Shown here: in pieces, positions 7,469 through 16,455 of the stretch
Layout of the letters: each line of letters starts with the position of its first letter
How positions within the stretch are numbered: the stretch's first letter is position 1
NCBI GenBank assembly: GCA_036502625.1
Contig: DASXYG010000130.1
Span: 53,894 to 117,893 of the forward strand
DNA: 64,000 bases
Direction: 5' to 3'
Source of the DNA: DASXYG01 sp036502625
GTDB lineage: Bacteria > Actinomycetota > Actinomycetes > Streptosporangiales > Streptosporangiaceae
Notes under the pieces: model-generated
The model's input: only the letters and a program-made list of their open reading frames with translations
Databases searched by the model: none
What the model was told of the DNA's origin: nothing
Translations under genes and position numbers: made by a program

Positions 7469-8419
7469 TCACTTCCTGATGCGGGCTAGGCGCCGCAGGA
7501 GCCCGGCGAGGCCGGTGGGCGCCACGAACATGACGACGATGATCAGCAGGCCGAAGATGATCCCCGGCGCGGCCTCGTTGACGTCCTGGGAGACGCTCGG
7601 CACGAACATCACGAAGAAACCGCCGAACACGGGCCCGGACATCGATCCGAGCCCGCCCACGACGAGCCCGGCCAGCAGCGTGATGGACAGCACGACGGTG
7701 AACGAGTCCGGCGACACGAACCCGATCACCCAGGCGTAGACGGCGCCCGCGACCCCGGCGAGCATGGCGCTCCACGCGAACGCGAGCGTCTTGTAGAACG
7801 CCAGCCGTACGCCCATCACCTCGGCGGCCGTCTCGTTCTCCCGTACGGCGAGCAGCGCGCGGCCCACCCGCGACCGCATCAGCGAGCGCACCAGCCAGAA
7901 CGACACGACGGCGACGGCCAGCGCGCAGAAGTACAGCCACTGGTCCTGCGCCAGCCCCGTCCACGCGGGCGCGTCCGGCTTCGTGATCGTCAGCCCCATC
8001 GAGCCGCCGGTCAGCGACCCGAACCGCTTGAGGAACGGCTGGAGGAACAGCGCCACCGACAGCGTGACCAGCGCGAGGTACAGCCCGCGCAGCCGCAGCG
8101 CGGGCACGCCGAACGCGAACCCGACCGCGAAGCACAGCACGCCCGCCACGACGAGCGTCACCGGGTACGGCACCACGTGCCGGAACATCAGTACGGCCGT
8201 CGCGTACGCGCCGAGGGCGAAGAACGCGCCGTGCCCGAGCGAGATCTGCCCGCTGTAGCCGACCAGCAGGTTCAGCCCCAGCAGCGCCACCGCATACACG
8301 AGCACCAGCGAGAACTCGAAGTTCCAGAACGGCACGAAGTAGAACGGCGCGTACAGCGCCGCGGCGGCCAGCACGATCCCGCCCGCCCACCGCGCCCACC
8401 GGACCTGGCGCGCGGTCAT
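7469..8419 (-). CDS. livM: ABC transporter permease LivM
   Basis: A 316-residue permease of the LivM family (BPD_transp_2), with about nine or ten hydrophobic segments. It contains the family motif GYSGQISLGHGAFFALGAY near residues 53-71 and the cytoplasmic RVGRALLAVREN coupling region. It overlaps livH upstream by 4 nt (ATGA), so the two membrane subunits are translationally coupled and should form a heterodimeric channel for the LivJ ligand, powered by LivG and LivF. Confidence 0.95.
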   Translation of the reverse strand: MTARQVRWARWAGGIVLAAAALYAPFYFVPFWNFEFSLVLVYAVALLGLNLLVGYSGQISLGHGAFFALGAYATAVLMFRHVVPYPVTLVVAGVLCFAVGFAFGVPALRLRGLYLALVTLSVALFLQPFLKRFGSLTGGSMGLTITKPDAPAWTGLAQDQWLYFCALAVAVVSFWLVRSLMRSRVGRALLAVRENETAAEVMGVRLAFYKTLAFAWSAMLAGVAGAVYAWVIGFVSPDSFTVVLSITLLAGLVVGGLGSMSGPVFGGFFVMFVPSVSQDVNEAAPGIIFGLLIIVVMFVAPTGLAGLLRRLARIRK

Positions 8420-9297
8420 GCGCGTTCCACGGTGGGCCGGCCGAACAGGCCCTGCGGCCGCAGCAGCAGCACGACCAGGATGATCACCAGCGGCACGCCG
8501 ACCTTCAGGTCCGACCCGACGAACCCGATGTACGCGCCCGCGAGCGTCTCCGCGACGCCCACGATCAGCCCGCCGATGACCACCCCGACCGGGCTGTCGA
8601 ACCCGCCCAGCGTGGCCGCGGCGAACGCGTAGATGAGGACGCCGCTCATCATGTTCGGCTCCAGGAACAGCAGCGGCGCGACGAGGATCCCGGACAGCGC
8701 GCCCGCCGTCGCGGCCAGCCCCCAGCCGAGCGCGAGAATCCGGCCCACCCGTACGCCCGACAGCCGCGCCGACACCGGGTCGCCGGACACCGCGCGCATG
8801 CCGAGCCCGATCTTCGTGTGCTGGAACAGCAGGTACAGCAGCCCCATGACCACCGCGACCACCCCGAGGATGCCGAGCGTCCCGTAGCCGAACTGCACGC
8901 CGCCGAGGTTCAGCGCGCCGCCGGGGAACGGGTTCGGGAAGTCCTTGATCAGGAACGACCAGAAGAACCCGGCGGCGGCGTTCACGAACACGAACAGCCC
9001 GACCGTCACGATCACCACCGTCAGCTCGGGCGCGCCCTCGACCGGCCTGATGATGATCCGCTCGATCAGCATCCCGCCGGCGAAGGAGATCAGCAGCGTC
9101 GTCGGCAGCGCCAGCCAGAACGACATGCCGGAGTGCACGAGCTGCCAGGCGATGTACGTGGAGAACATCGCCATCTCGCCCTGCGCGAGGTTCACGATGC
9201 CGGTGAACCGGTAGATCAGCGCGAGCGCCAGCGCCAGGCTCGCGTAGATGGCCCCGGACCCGAGCCCCTGGACGACCTGCTGGAGGAAGTTCACCAT
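8416..9297 (-). CDS. livH: ABC transporter permease LivH
   Basis: A 293-residue permease of the LivH family. It starts VVQGLGSGAIYASLALALAL and carries NLAQGEMAMFSTYIAW, the LivH version of the loop motif. The cytoplasmic segment GLGMRAVSGDPVSARLSGV corresponds to the EAA-like contact with the ATPases. Its ATG at 9297 lies 9 nt beyond the livF stop. Length is normal for the family. Confidence 0.95.
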   Translation of the reverse strand: MVNFLQQVVQGLGSGAIYASLALALALIYRFTGIVNLAQGEMAMFSTYIAWQLVHSGMSFWLALPTTLLISFAGGMLIERIIIRPVEGAPELTVVIVTVGLFVFVNAAAGFFWSFLIKDFPNPFPGGALNLGGVQFGYGTLGILGVVAVVMGLLYLLFQHTKIGLGMRAVSGDPVSARLSGVRVGRILALGWGLAATAGALSGILVAPLLFLEPNMMSGVLIYAFAAATLGGFDSPVGVVIGGLIVGVAETLAGAYIGFVGSDLKVGVPLVIILVVLLLRPQGLFGRPTVERA

Positions 9298-9306
9298 CGC
9301 GACCCC

Positions 9307-10128
9307 CTAGACCCGGTATCCGAGGTACGCCTGCGCGACCTGCTCGTCCGCGCGGATGTCCGCCGCGGAGCCGGACAGCACGATGCGCCCGGTCTCCAGG
9401 ACGTGCGCTTGATGCGCGATGCCCAGCGCGAGGTGCGCGTTCTGCTCGACGACGACCACGGTGGTGCGCTCGTCCGCGTTGATCGCCGCGACGATGCCGA
9501 ACAGCTCGCGCGTGAGGATGGGCGACAGGCCGAGCGACGGCTCGTCGAGCAGCAGCAGCCTGGGCCGCAGCATGAGCGCCCGCCCGATGGCCAGCATCTG
9601 CTGCTCCCCGCCGGACAGGCTTCCGGCCACCTGGCGACGCCGTTCCCGCAGGGCGGGGAAGTGGTCGTAGACGCGGTCGAGGTCCGTACGTATGGCCGCG
9701 GCGGGTTCCCGCCGCACGTACGCCCCGACGCGGAGGTTCTCCTCGACGCTGAGCTGCGTGAACGTGCCGCGCCCCTCGGGCACGTGCGCGACGCCGAGCC
9801 GCGCGATCGCCTCAGGCGCGCGCCCGAGGAGGTTCGTCCCGCCCAGGGTGACGGTGCCGCGCCCCCGCACCATCCCGCAGAGCGCCCGCAGGGTGGTGGT
9901 CTTCCCCGCCCCGTTAGGCCCGAGAATCGCGCAGATCTCCCCTTCGCCGACGGAGAACCCCAGCCCGTGCAGGACGCGAGAGCCGCCGTACCCGGCGTAG
10001 AGGTCCGCGACGTGGAGGAAGGGGGCCGCGCCCTCGGGCACGGGCTCGGACGGGTTCCCGGGTTGGTTCGAGTCCGCGTTCGCCGCGTTTTCGGGCGAGG
10101 CCGGGGGCGGGTTTTCGTTTGGGTTCAT
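9307..10128 (-). CDS. livF: ABC transporter ATP-binding protein LivF
   Basis: A 273-residue ATPase with Walker A GPNGAGKTT, signature LSGGEQQ and Walker B RLLLLDEPS. The LivF-type segment VPEGRGTFTQLSVEENL distinguishes it from LivG. It has an unusual Asn/Pro-rich N-terminal leader of about 40 residues (MNPNENPPPASPENAANA) before the ATPase fold, which most LivF proteins lack. The ATG at 10128 overlaps the livG stop by 4 nt. An in-frame extension to 10221 exists but overlaps livG and reads as Arg-rich noise. Confidence 0.93.
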   Translation of the reverse strand: MNPNENPPPASPENAANADSNQPGNPSEPVPEGAAPFLHVADLYAGYGGSRVLHGLGFSVGEGEICAILGPNGAGKTTTLRALCGMVRGRGTVTLGGTNLLGRAPEAIARLGVAHVPEGRGTFTQLSVEENLRVGAYVRREPAAAIRTDLDRVYDHFPALRERRRQVAGSLSGGEQQMLAIGRALMLRPRLLLLDEPSLGLSPILTRELFGIVAAINADERTTVVVVEQNAHLALGIAHQAHVLETGRIVLSGSAADIRADEQVAQAYLGYRV

Positions 10129-10898
10129 CCGGCCGTCCCGAGGTAGGCCTCGATGACCGCGGGATCCCGCTGGACCACCTCGGGCGTACCGGCCGCGATC
10201 GTACGTCCGAAGTCCAGGCACACGACCCGGTCGCAGATCCCCATGACGAACCCCATGTGGTGTTCGACGACCACGGTGGTGACCTCCAGGTCGCGCCGGA
10301 TCGCCCGCAGCGTCTCGGAGAACGCGTCCACCTCCTGGTACGACAGCCCGTTGACCGGCTCGTCCAGGAGCAGCAGCCGCGGATGCACGGCCAGCGCCCG
10401 AGCCAGCTCGACCCGTTTGAGCGTGCCGAACGGGAGCCCGGCGGCGGGATGGTCGGCCAGGTCAGCGAGGTCGAGCCGTTCGAGGACGTCGTCCGCGTCC
10501 CGGCGCAGCCGCCGCTCCTCTTTCCGTACGCCGGGCAGCGCGAGCGCGGCGGACGTGAACCCCGCGCGCCCCCGGTGATGCGCCCCGACCATGACGTTCT
10601 CCCGCACCGTGAGCTGCGAGAACAGCCCGAGATTCTGGAACGTCCGAGCGATCCCGAGCTCGGCGATCCGGTGCGGCGGGGTGCGGAGAAGATCGTGGTC
10701 CGCGTACGTGATCGTCCCGGCCTGCGGCTCGTACCTCCGGGTGAGGCAGTTGAACACGGTGGTCTTCCCCGCCCCGTTAGGCCCGATCAACCCCACAAGC
10801 TCCCCGGCCTCAACCGTCAGCCCAACGTGATCAAGCGCCGTGATCCCCCCGAACGCCACGGTGAGCCCCTCAACACGGAGCGCCGCGTTCCCAGCCAC
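10125..10898 (-). CDS. livG: ABC transporter ATP-binding protein LivG
   Basis: The first gene of the liv operon, a 257-residue ATPase with Walker A GPNGAGKTT, the LivG-type IARTFQNLGLFSQLTVREN, an atypical signature LPFGTLKRVELARAL and Walker B RLLLLDEP. Several GTG codons compete as the start. I chose 10898 because GGGAGG at 10905-10910 is 6 nt upstream; 10925 or 10901 would add 9 or 1 residues. The promoter must lie in the repeat-rich region beyond 10926, and none is obvious. Confidence 0.92.
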   Translation of the reverse strand: MAGNAALRVEGLTVAFGGITALDHVGLTVEAGELVGLIGPNGAGKTTVFNCLTRRYEPQAGTITYADHDLLRTPPHRIAELGIARTFQNLGLFSQLTVRENVMVGAHHRGRAGFTSAALALPGVRKEERRLRRDADDVLERLDLADLADHPAAGLPFGTLKRVELARALAVHPRLLLLDEPVNGLSYQEVDAFSETLRAIRRDLEVTTVVVEHHMGFVMGICDRVVCLDFGRTIAAGTPEVVQRDPAVIEAYLGTAG

Positions 10899-12230
10899 CA
10901 CGCCCCTCCCAACCCGCCGAGCCACGTTCTGGAATTAGGCCGTCAGCGTAGGTACGGGCGTGAGGCCGCGCATTGGGCACGCCCACCCAACTTCCCGTGC
11001 TCCGCGTTGTCCGCCCCCCACAGTGGTCCGAACCGCCCCGCGCCCCGGTCCCGTCCCCCAACCCAGCCCCCCGCACGCCCCCAAAGCCCCCAGCCCCGCG
11101 CGCCCCCAGCCCCCAAGCCCCGCGCGTTCCCGGGCCGCGCCACGGTCCTCCACCCCAAAGGCCGCGCTCCGCGCGACAGACCCCCCGCGCGGCGCCCCCT
11201 CTCGACCCGAACACACACCCCGGCCACGAACTCACCCGTGCCGCCGCCGCACCGCAATCCAGGCGCCGCATACTCCCGGGACGCGCCACAGATCTCCGCC
11301 CCAAAGGCCACGCTCCGCGCGACAGACTTCCCGCGACCTCAGCCCGGCGATCTCTTGGCTGGGCCGCAGGGCTACGCCTCTAACTGACCAGGCACCTGGT
11401 ACTCCCCGCGCGGCGCCCCTCGACCCGAACACACACCCCGGCCCCAGACTCACCCGCGCCGCAACCGGACGCCGCACATCCAGGCTCCGCAAGCTCCGCG
11501 GGCGCGCCGCCGCACCGCAATCCAGGCGCCGCAAACTCCCGGGGCGCAGCGCCGCTCCCGCGAAAAGGCCGCGCTCCGCGCGACAGACCCCCTGCGACCC
11601 CAGCCCAGCAACCTCTTCGCTGGCCCGCAGGGCTACGCCTCCAGCCGACCGGCCGCCGGGCGCCCCACGCGCAGCCCCAAACCCGAACACCCAGCCCTCC
11701 CCACCGCGAACCCCACACCCCCGGGTCACCGCAAGCCCGGCCGCCACACGTCCCCGGAACGCAGCGCCGCCCCGCGAAAAGGCCGCGCTCCGCGCGACAG
11801 ACTTCCCGCGACCTCAGCCCGGCGATCTCTTCGCTGGCCCGCGGGGCTACGCCTCCAGCCGACCGCCCGCCGGGCGCGCCACGCGCAGCCCCAAACCCGA
11901 ACACCCAACCCCTCCCCACCGCGAACCCCACACCCCTGGGTCACCGCAACCCCTCCGCCACAAGGTCCCGGAATGCAGGGCGCAGGGGGCTGTCCCGCGC
12001 AGCGCGGCCTCTGGGGCGAAAGCCCATCGCGACTCCCCCTCGGAGCGCGGCGCCCACCGCCGGGACCGCACCTCCACGGAACCCGCGCGCCTCAGGCGAC
12101 GGGCTCCCCGCGCACAAGCCCCCGTCACCCGCTCAGCCAAAGGCGACAGCCCGCGGCCCAAGCAAGAGCCCTGCAAAGCCGCGGGAAATCCACCGCGCCC
12201 AACGCGACCTCTTTGGGCAGGCCACAAGCC
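10899..12230. other. 1.3-kb non-coding island with family 1 repeats and long direct repeats
   Basis: The region lies between the divergent 5' end of livG and the 3' end of the monooxygenase gene. It is C-rich, and the open frames are low-complexity. It contains family 1 elements at about 11150-11190 (first half only), 11301-11385, 11561-11645 and 11774-11862, plus a degraded inverted copy near 11990-12015. The last two copies sit within a longer direct repeat. No RNA gene or mobile element is recognisable. Confidence 0.7.
11150..11976. repeat. Family 1 hairpin repeat, cluster B (4 copies, two inside a ~145-bp direct repeat)
   Basis: Copies carry AAAGGCCGCGCTCCGCGCG (one with a CCA change), then GACAGAC(T/C)(T/C)CCCGCGACC and, in three of them, the GCCCGCAGGGC or GCCCGCGGGGC hairpin followed by TACGCCTC. 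Segments 11618-11780 and 11832-11976 are nearly identical. They run from CGCTGGCCCGC through ACGCGCAGCCCCAAACCCGA and CCACCGCGAACCCCACACCC to GGGTCACCGCAA. Confidence 0.85.
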
Positions 12231-13772
12231 CTACCTCAAAGCCGCCCCGAGCCACCTCCCCAGCGCCTCCCCCACCGCCCCCCGATCCGGCTCCCCCGCC
12301 CAGGCCACACACCCATCAGGCCGTACGAACAGCGCCCCCGGAGCCCCCGCCTCCACCGCCCCCGCCGTGACCACCCGCATCCGATCGCGATATCCCGCAG
12401 CCACGTCCCGCAGCACCCCGGACGGATCCACCAGCACCGCCCGCCCGTCGCGCATATGGTCGCCAAGCCGGGACCCGTCGGCCAGCTCGTAGTCAGGCGC
12501 GCTGGCCCCGATCAGCGGGTGGTCGCCGGGCATGTCGTACCGCTGCCAGATGCCGGAGATCTTCTTCGCGAAGTACGTTGCGCCGTCGGCGGTCCGCGCC
12601 AGGTCGGCCACCACCTCGCGCAGCGCACGCGCGTACGGGTCCGGGCGCATCAGCGCGATCTGCGCGCGCGTCCAGTCCAGCACCCACGCGCCGAGGGGAT
12701 GCCGCTCGGCGGTGTAGGTGTCGAGCAGCCCGGCCGGTGCCGTCCCGCGTACGGTGGCGGCCAGTTTCCAGCCGAGGTTCATCGCGTCGCCCAGGCCCAG
12801 GTTGAGCCCCTGCCCGCCGAACGGCGAATGCACGTGGGCCGCGTCGCCGGCCAGCAGTACCCGGCCCCGCCGGTACGTCGTGGCCTGGCGGGCGTTGTCG
12901 GTGAACCGGGTCAGGCTCGTGACGCCGGTGACCGTGACGTCGGCGCCGGTCACGTGGCGGATCGAGGCCTGCAGCTCATCGGCGGTCGCGGGGGTGTCGC
13001 GGTCGGCCGGTGCGCCGCCGAACGCGATCGTGGTGATCCGCCCGCGCGGCGGGTCGTTGACGTAGACGCCGGTGGCGGTCGCCTGCCAGCCGACGGCCAG
13101 ATCCCGCACCCCGTCCACCTCGGCGACGGCGTGGTACGCGGTGATCTCCGGATCGGTGCCGGGGAAGTCGAACCCGGCGAGCTTGCGCACCGTGCTCCGG
13201 CCCCCGTCACACCCGACGAGCCACCCGCACCGGATCGGCCCCGGGCCGGTCGCGACCGTCACCCCCGCGGCGTCCTCCGCGAAACCGGTCACCTCGACAC
13301 CGCGGCGTACGTCCACACCGAGCCCGGCGACGTACTCCGCGAGCAGGGCCTCGACCTGCCGCTGATGGACCAGGTCGACCAGGTCCGGCGGGTAGAGCCC
13401 GGACAGCTCAGGGTCGGACCCGTCCAGCATCTCGTCGCTGAGCGTGATCGCCGCGAAGTGCCCGGCGAACCTCGGCAGCGCACCCGTGCCGTCCGTACGC
13501 CGGGCGGACAGGAACGAGACCGACCACTCCTTCTCCTCCTGGGCCCGCCGCAGCGCGGGCAGCAGGCCGCGCCGGTAGAGCGCCTCGACGCTCGGCCGGT
13601 TCAGCGTCCCCGCCTTCAGCGTCGGGGCGATCTCGGCCAGCCGTTCGAGCACGACCACCGAGGCGCCGCCGATCCGCAGCTCACCGGCCAGCATCAGCCC
13701 CACGGGCCCGCCCCCGGCGACCACCACGTCGTAGTCGAACGGACGCCCGGCCGCCCCGGATCGCGTGGTCAC
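12231..13772 (-). CDS. FAD-dependent aromatic monooxygenase (PheA/TfdB/rifampicin-monooxygenase-like)
   Basis: A 513-residue class A flavoprotein hydroxylase. The N-terminal Rossmann motif is VVVAGGGPVGLMLAGEL. The mid-protein NAD(P)H/FAD DG motif is GWLVGCDGGRSTVRKLAG. The FAD-ribityl GD motif is GRVLLAGDAAHVHSPFGGQG. The C-terminal thioredoxin-like extension (about 390-513) is typical of the PheA/TfdB and rifampicin monooxygenase branch. Such enzymes hydroxylate phenolic rings, either for catabolism or to inactivate antibiotics. A MarR gene lies immediately upstream and overlaps it by 4 nt, so a phenolic inducer or drug controlling its own hydroxylase is likely. The substrate is unknown. 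Confidence 0.9.
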   Translation of the reverse strand: MTTRSGAAGRPFDYDVVVAGGGPVGLMLAGELRIGGASVVVLERLAEIAPTLKAGTLNRPSVEALYRRGLLPALRRAQEEKEWSVSFLSARRTDGTGALPRFAGHFAAITLSDEMLDGSDPELSGLYPPDLVDLVHQRQVEALLAEYVAGLGVDVRRGVEVTGFAEDAAGVTVATGPGPIRCGWLVGCDGGRSTVRKLAGFDFPGTDPEITAYHAVAEVDGVRDLAVGWQATATGVYVNDPPRGRITTIAFGGAPADRDTPATADELQASIRHVTGADVTVTGVTSLTRFTDNARQATTYRRGRVLLAGDAAHVHSPFGGQGLNLGLGDAMNLGWKLAATVRGTAPAGLLDTYTAERHPLGAWVLDWTRAQIALMRPDPYARALREVVADLARTADGATYFAKKISGIWQRYDMPGDHPLIGASAPDYELADGSRLGDHMRDGRAVLVDPSGVLRDVAAGYRDRMRVVTAGAVEAGAPGALFVRPDGCVAWAGEPDRGAVGEALGRWLGAALR

Positions 13773-14209
13773 GGCGTGGCCCCCTCGATCAGCCGCCGGA
13801 CGATCGGCCCGGCCACATGCATCGCCAACCGCAGCGACGCGTCGTCCTCGGGCGACAGCCGTGCCAGCAGCTCGGCCAGGCGGTCATGCCGGTCACGAAG
13901 ACGGTCCGCCACCAGCCCGCGACCGGCGTCCGTGATCTCGATCAGCGACGCCCTCCCGTCCTCGGGATCCCTGATCCGCGCCACCAGCCCCTGCCGCTCC
14001 AGCCGCTGGACGAGCTGACTCATCGACGGCTGGCTCACACCCTCCGCCGCCCCCAGCGCCTTGAGCCGCGCCGGCCCGTCCCGCTCGAGCGTGCCCAGGC
14101 ACATGACCGCGGTGGCCGTCAGCCCCCCGTGCTCGGTCAGATGCCGCATCACCAGCCGCATGACCTCGTCGAACGCCTCCGCGACGCCATCCCGCCCCGT
14201 CTTGCCCAT
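13769..14209 (-). CDS. MarR-family transcriptional regulator
   Basis: A 146-residue winged-helix MarR protein. It has the recognition region EGVSQPSMSQLVQRLERQGL (about 60-79) and the wing motif RIRDPEDGRASLIEITDAG (D-x-R in RDPEDGR). Its stop overlaps the monooxygenase start (ATGA), so the two form an operon. The start codon follows a -10-like TATAAAT by only a few bases and no ribosome site is visible, so the transcript may be leaderless. An inverted repeat overlapping that -10 (14212-14228) is a candidate autoregulatory operator. Confidence 0.9.
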   Translation of the reverse strand: MGKTGRDGVAEAFDEVMRLVMRHLTEHGGLTATAVMCLGTLERDGPARLKALGAAEGVSQPSMSQLVQRLERQGLVARIRDPEDGRASLIEITDAGRGLVADRLRDRHDRLAELLARLSPEDDASLRLAMHVAGPIVRRLIEGATP

Positions 14210-14211
14210 AT

Positions 14212-14228
14212 GTCATTTATATCATGAC
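14212..14228. promoter_or_regulatory. Inverted repeat, candidate MarR operator
   Basis: GTCAT (14212-14216), 7-nt spacer, ATGAC (14224-14228), immediately upstream of the marR start and over its -10-like TATAAAT (minus strand). The 17-bp palindromic geometry and the AT-rich centre are typical of MarR binding sites. Confidence 0.45.
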
Positions 14229-14410
14229 CCTATGCAACTCAGTCAACCCGTTACATCAATACCGCCGCCACGCCTGCCATGAAGCCACTCTCCCAACTCC
14301 ATTTACATCACGTAGTCATCTAACTTCGCAGCCGTCCCCCGGCCTGCCCGTACGCAAGAGTGGGGCGGGCCGCCGTTGACGTACCGGCCCGGCACGGGGA
14401 GGATCCGGCC

Positions 14411-15778
14411 ATGCCGGGAGTCCCCGCGGCCGTCGCCGGGGTTGACACGGTCCGCGCCGAACGCGCGCGGATCCTCGCCGAACTGCGCGAACACGTCGGT
14501 GACCTGGCCGCCGAGGCCGGGCTCGCGATCCGGGCGCAGATCCCGGCGTACCGCGCCGCCGCCGCGCCCACGACCGCCGAACTCCGCGACCAGGTCCTCT
14601 CCCACTACGTGGCGAAGCTGGACGCGCTGGACCGCGACCGCACCCCGACGATCGACGACATCCCGTTCGTCCACAAGGCCGCCATGCGCCGCGCCCGCGC
14701 CGGGCTCGCCCTGCACGACTACATCACCGCGTACCGCATCGGCCACCAGGTCCTCTGGGACGCCGTGGTGGCCACCGCCGGCCACTCCCCGCCCGCGCAC
14801 GAGGCCGCCCTCTCCCTGGCCGCACCGCTCATGCGCTACTGCGACCTCGCCACGGCCCACGCCGCCCACGCCTACACCGAGTTCCGCCACCACCTCGGCA
14901 CGGAAGCCGCCGAGACCCACCGCACCCTCCTGGACGCCCTCCTCGACGGCCACCTCCCCGACCGCGGCCCGGCCCTGTCCGCCGCCCGAGCCCACGGCCT
15001 CGACCCCGGCGCACGCATGGTGGTCCTCACCGCCATCCCCATCGACCCCGACCCCACGGCGCCCCACGCCCCCAACGCACCTCCCGAGCCCCCCGCGCCG
15101 TACGACCCCGGCGCGCCCGACGCCGCCGCCCCGTACGACCCCGACGCCCCCTACGCGGTCAGCGCCGCACTAGCCGGAACCCGCGTGGTCGACGCCCGGA
15201 CCCTCGCGGTCGTCCGTCAGGGCGAGATCGTCGCGATCCCCACCCTCGGCCACACCGCCGACGCCCCCACCCTGCGCACCCGCCTCTCCACCCTGTGCGC
15301 CCACCTCGACGCGCTCCGCGAGCGCCTGGCCGACGACGACATCCCCCTGGCCATCGGCGTCAGCACCGTCGTCACCGACGTCTCCGCGCTCCCCGCCGCG
15401 TACCGCGAGGCCCGCGCCGCCCTCGACCTGCTCCCCTCCGACGGAGGCGTAGCCGCCCTCCCCCGCCTCTCCGCCTTCGAGTACCTCGCCCTGCGCGCCG
15501 ACCCCACCGCCACCCACCTCGTCGACCCCCGCGTCCGCACGTTCATCGCCGAGGACCGCGCACGCGGCGGCGTCCTCATCGCCACCATCCGCGCCTTCGC
15601 CGCCTCCGACCTCAACCTCCGCACCACCGCGGCCCGCCTCCAGATCCACCACAACACCGCCCAGTACCGCCTCCGCCGCATAGCCGAGCGCACCGCCCAC
15701 AACCCCCGCCACATCGAGGACCTGATCGCCCTCCTCGTGGCCATCTCCCTGACCGACCCCGCCCTCCCCCCGCCCTGA
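14411..15778 (+). CDS. PucR/CdaR-family transcriptional regulator
   Basis: A 455-residue regulator. The C-terminal PucR-type helix-turn-helix is clear (LNLRTTAARLQIHHNTAQYR, then LRRIAERT), preceded by a GGDEF-like middle domain with the typical AYREARAALDLL segment. The N-terminal about 200 residues match the RsbT co-antagonist-like sensor region of this family. A Pro/Asp-rich linker (about 220-255, repeated YDPDAP/YDPGAP) is inserted in the middle, longer than normal. ATG 14411 has GGGGAGG eight bases upstream. It is divergent from the marR gene; its target is unknown. Confidence 0.88.
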   Translation: MPGVPAAVAGVDTVRAERARILAELREHVGDLAAEAGLAIRAQIPAYRAAAAPTTAELRDQVLSHYVAKLDALDRDRTPTIDDIPFVHKAAMRRARAGLALHDYITAYRIGHQVLWDAVVATAGHSPPAHEAALSLAAPLMRYCDLATAHAAHAYTEFRHHLGTEAAETHRTLLDALLDGHLPDRGPALSAARAHGLDPGARMVVLTAIPIDPDPTAPHAPNAPPEPPAPYDPGAPDAAAPYDPDAPYAVSAALAGTRVVDARTLAVVRQGEIVAIPTLGHTADAPTLRTRLSTLCAHLDALRERLADDDIPLAIGVSTVVTDVSALPAAYREARAALDLLPSDGGVAALPRLSAFEYLALRADPTATHLVDPRVRTFIAEDRARGGVLIATIRAFAASDLNLRTTAARLQIHHNTAQYRLRRIAERTAHNPRHIEDLIALLVAISLTDPALPPP

Positions 15779-15869
15779 CCCGCCCATGGCCCCCCGTACC
15801 AAAGGCGGCCCCGAAACACTGGTCCCGGCAACCGATTCGCCGCGGCCCGCCGCTGTTTACCGTCACGGC

Positions 15870-16427
15870 ATGAACGTGGCCGGGGGACTGCGTACGTACG
15901 CCGAGCGGCACGGACGGCGGGCGGCACTCGGACTGGACGTCCGTACGTTCGCGGCCCGCAGCGCGCGCGTGGCCACGCTCCTGCGGGAGCGGGGCGCGCG
16001 GCCGGGGGAACCGGTGGCGATCATGCTGCCGGACGTGCCCGAGTTCGCGGTCGTCGCGTACGGCGTGCTCTGGGCGGGCGCCGTGGCCGCGCCGGTCAGC
16101 ACGGCGCTCCCGCCCGCGGACCTGGCCGCGTACCTCACGGCCCAGCGCGTACGGCACCTGTTCGCCTGGCACGCGGTAGCCGAGACGGCGGACGCGGCAA
16201 CCTCCGGAACCCCCGTGCACTGCCTGTTCGTCGTCCCCGGCGAGTTCGAACGCCTCCTCCGCACCGTCCCCCCGTCCCCGGCCGTCCACCCCCGCGACCC
16301 GGCCGACCCCGCGCTCCTGCTCCCGCCGCCCATCACCCCGCCCGGCGCCCTGACGCACGGCGACCTGGCCCGGCTGGGCGACGTCCCCGATCTGTACGCG
16401 CGCGCGTTCGGCACGGCGCTTTACTAG
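15870..16427 (+). pseudogene. Truncated acyl-CoA synthetase (AMP-binding) N-terminal fragment
   Basis: A 185-residue reading frame that follows the N-terminus of AMP-dependent synthetases. RTFAARSARVATLLRERGAR is followed by GEPVAIMLPDVPEFAVVAYG and by VLWAGAVAAPVSTALPPADL. It then decays: where the ATP-binding loop TSGTTGxPKG should be, it reads LLLPPPITPPGALTHGDL, and the remaining 300 or so residues are absent. Without the loop and the C-terminal domain it cannot adenylate a substrate, so I treat it as a degraded gene, although it has no internal stop. Confidence 0.6.
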
Positions 16428-16447
16428 TCATTCTCGACCGGTATAGT
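16420..16447 (+). promoter_or_regulatory. Sigma70-type promoter of the FAD/NAD(P) gene, probably leaderless
   Basis: TTTACT (16420-16425), 16-bp spacer, TATAGT (16442-16447). The ATG at 16456 lies nine bases after the -10 box with no ribosome site, so transcription probably starts at or next to the start codon. The region is strikingly AT-rich for this genome. Confidence 0.5.
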
Positions 16448-16455
16448 TAAGAATT

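Noticed and set aside
10960..14018. Long open frames (500-680 residues) on the + strand through the repeat island and opposite the monooxygenase/MarR genes
   Set aside because: Low-complexity Pro/Arg/Gln composition, antisense to genes with clear domains, or translating repeats. Typical GC-rich shadow frames.
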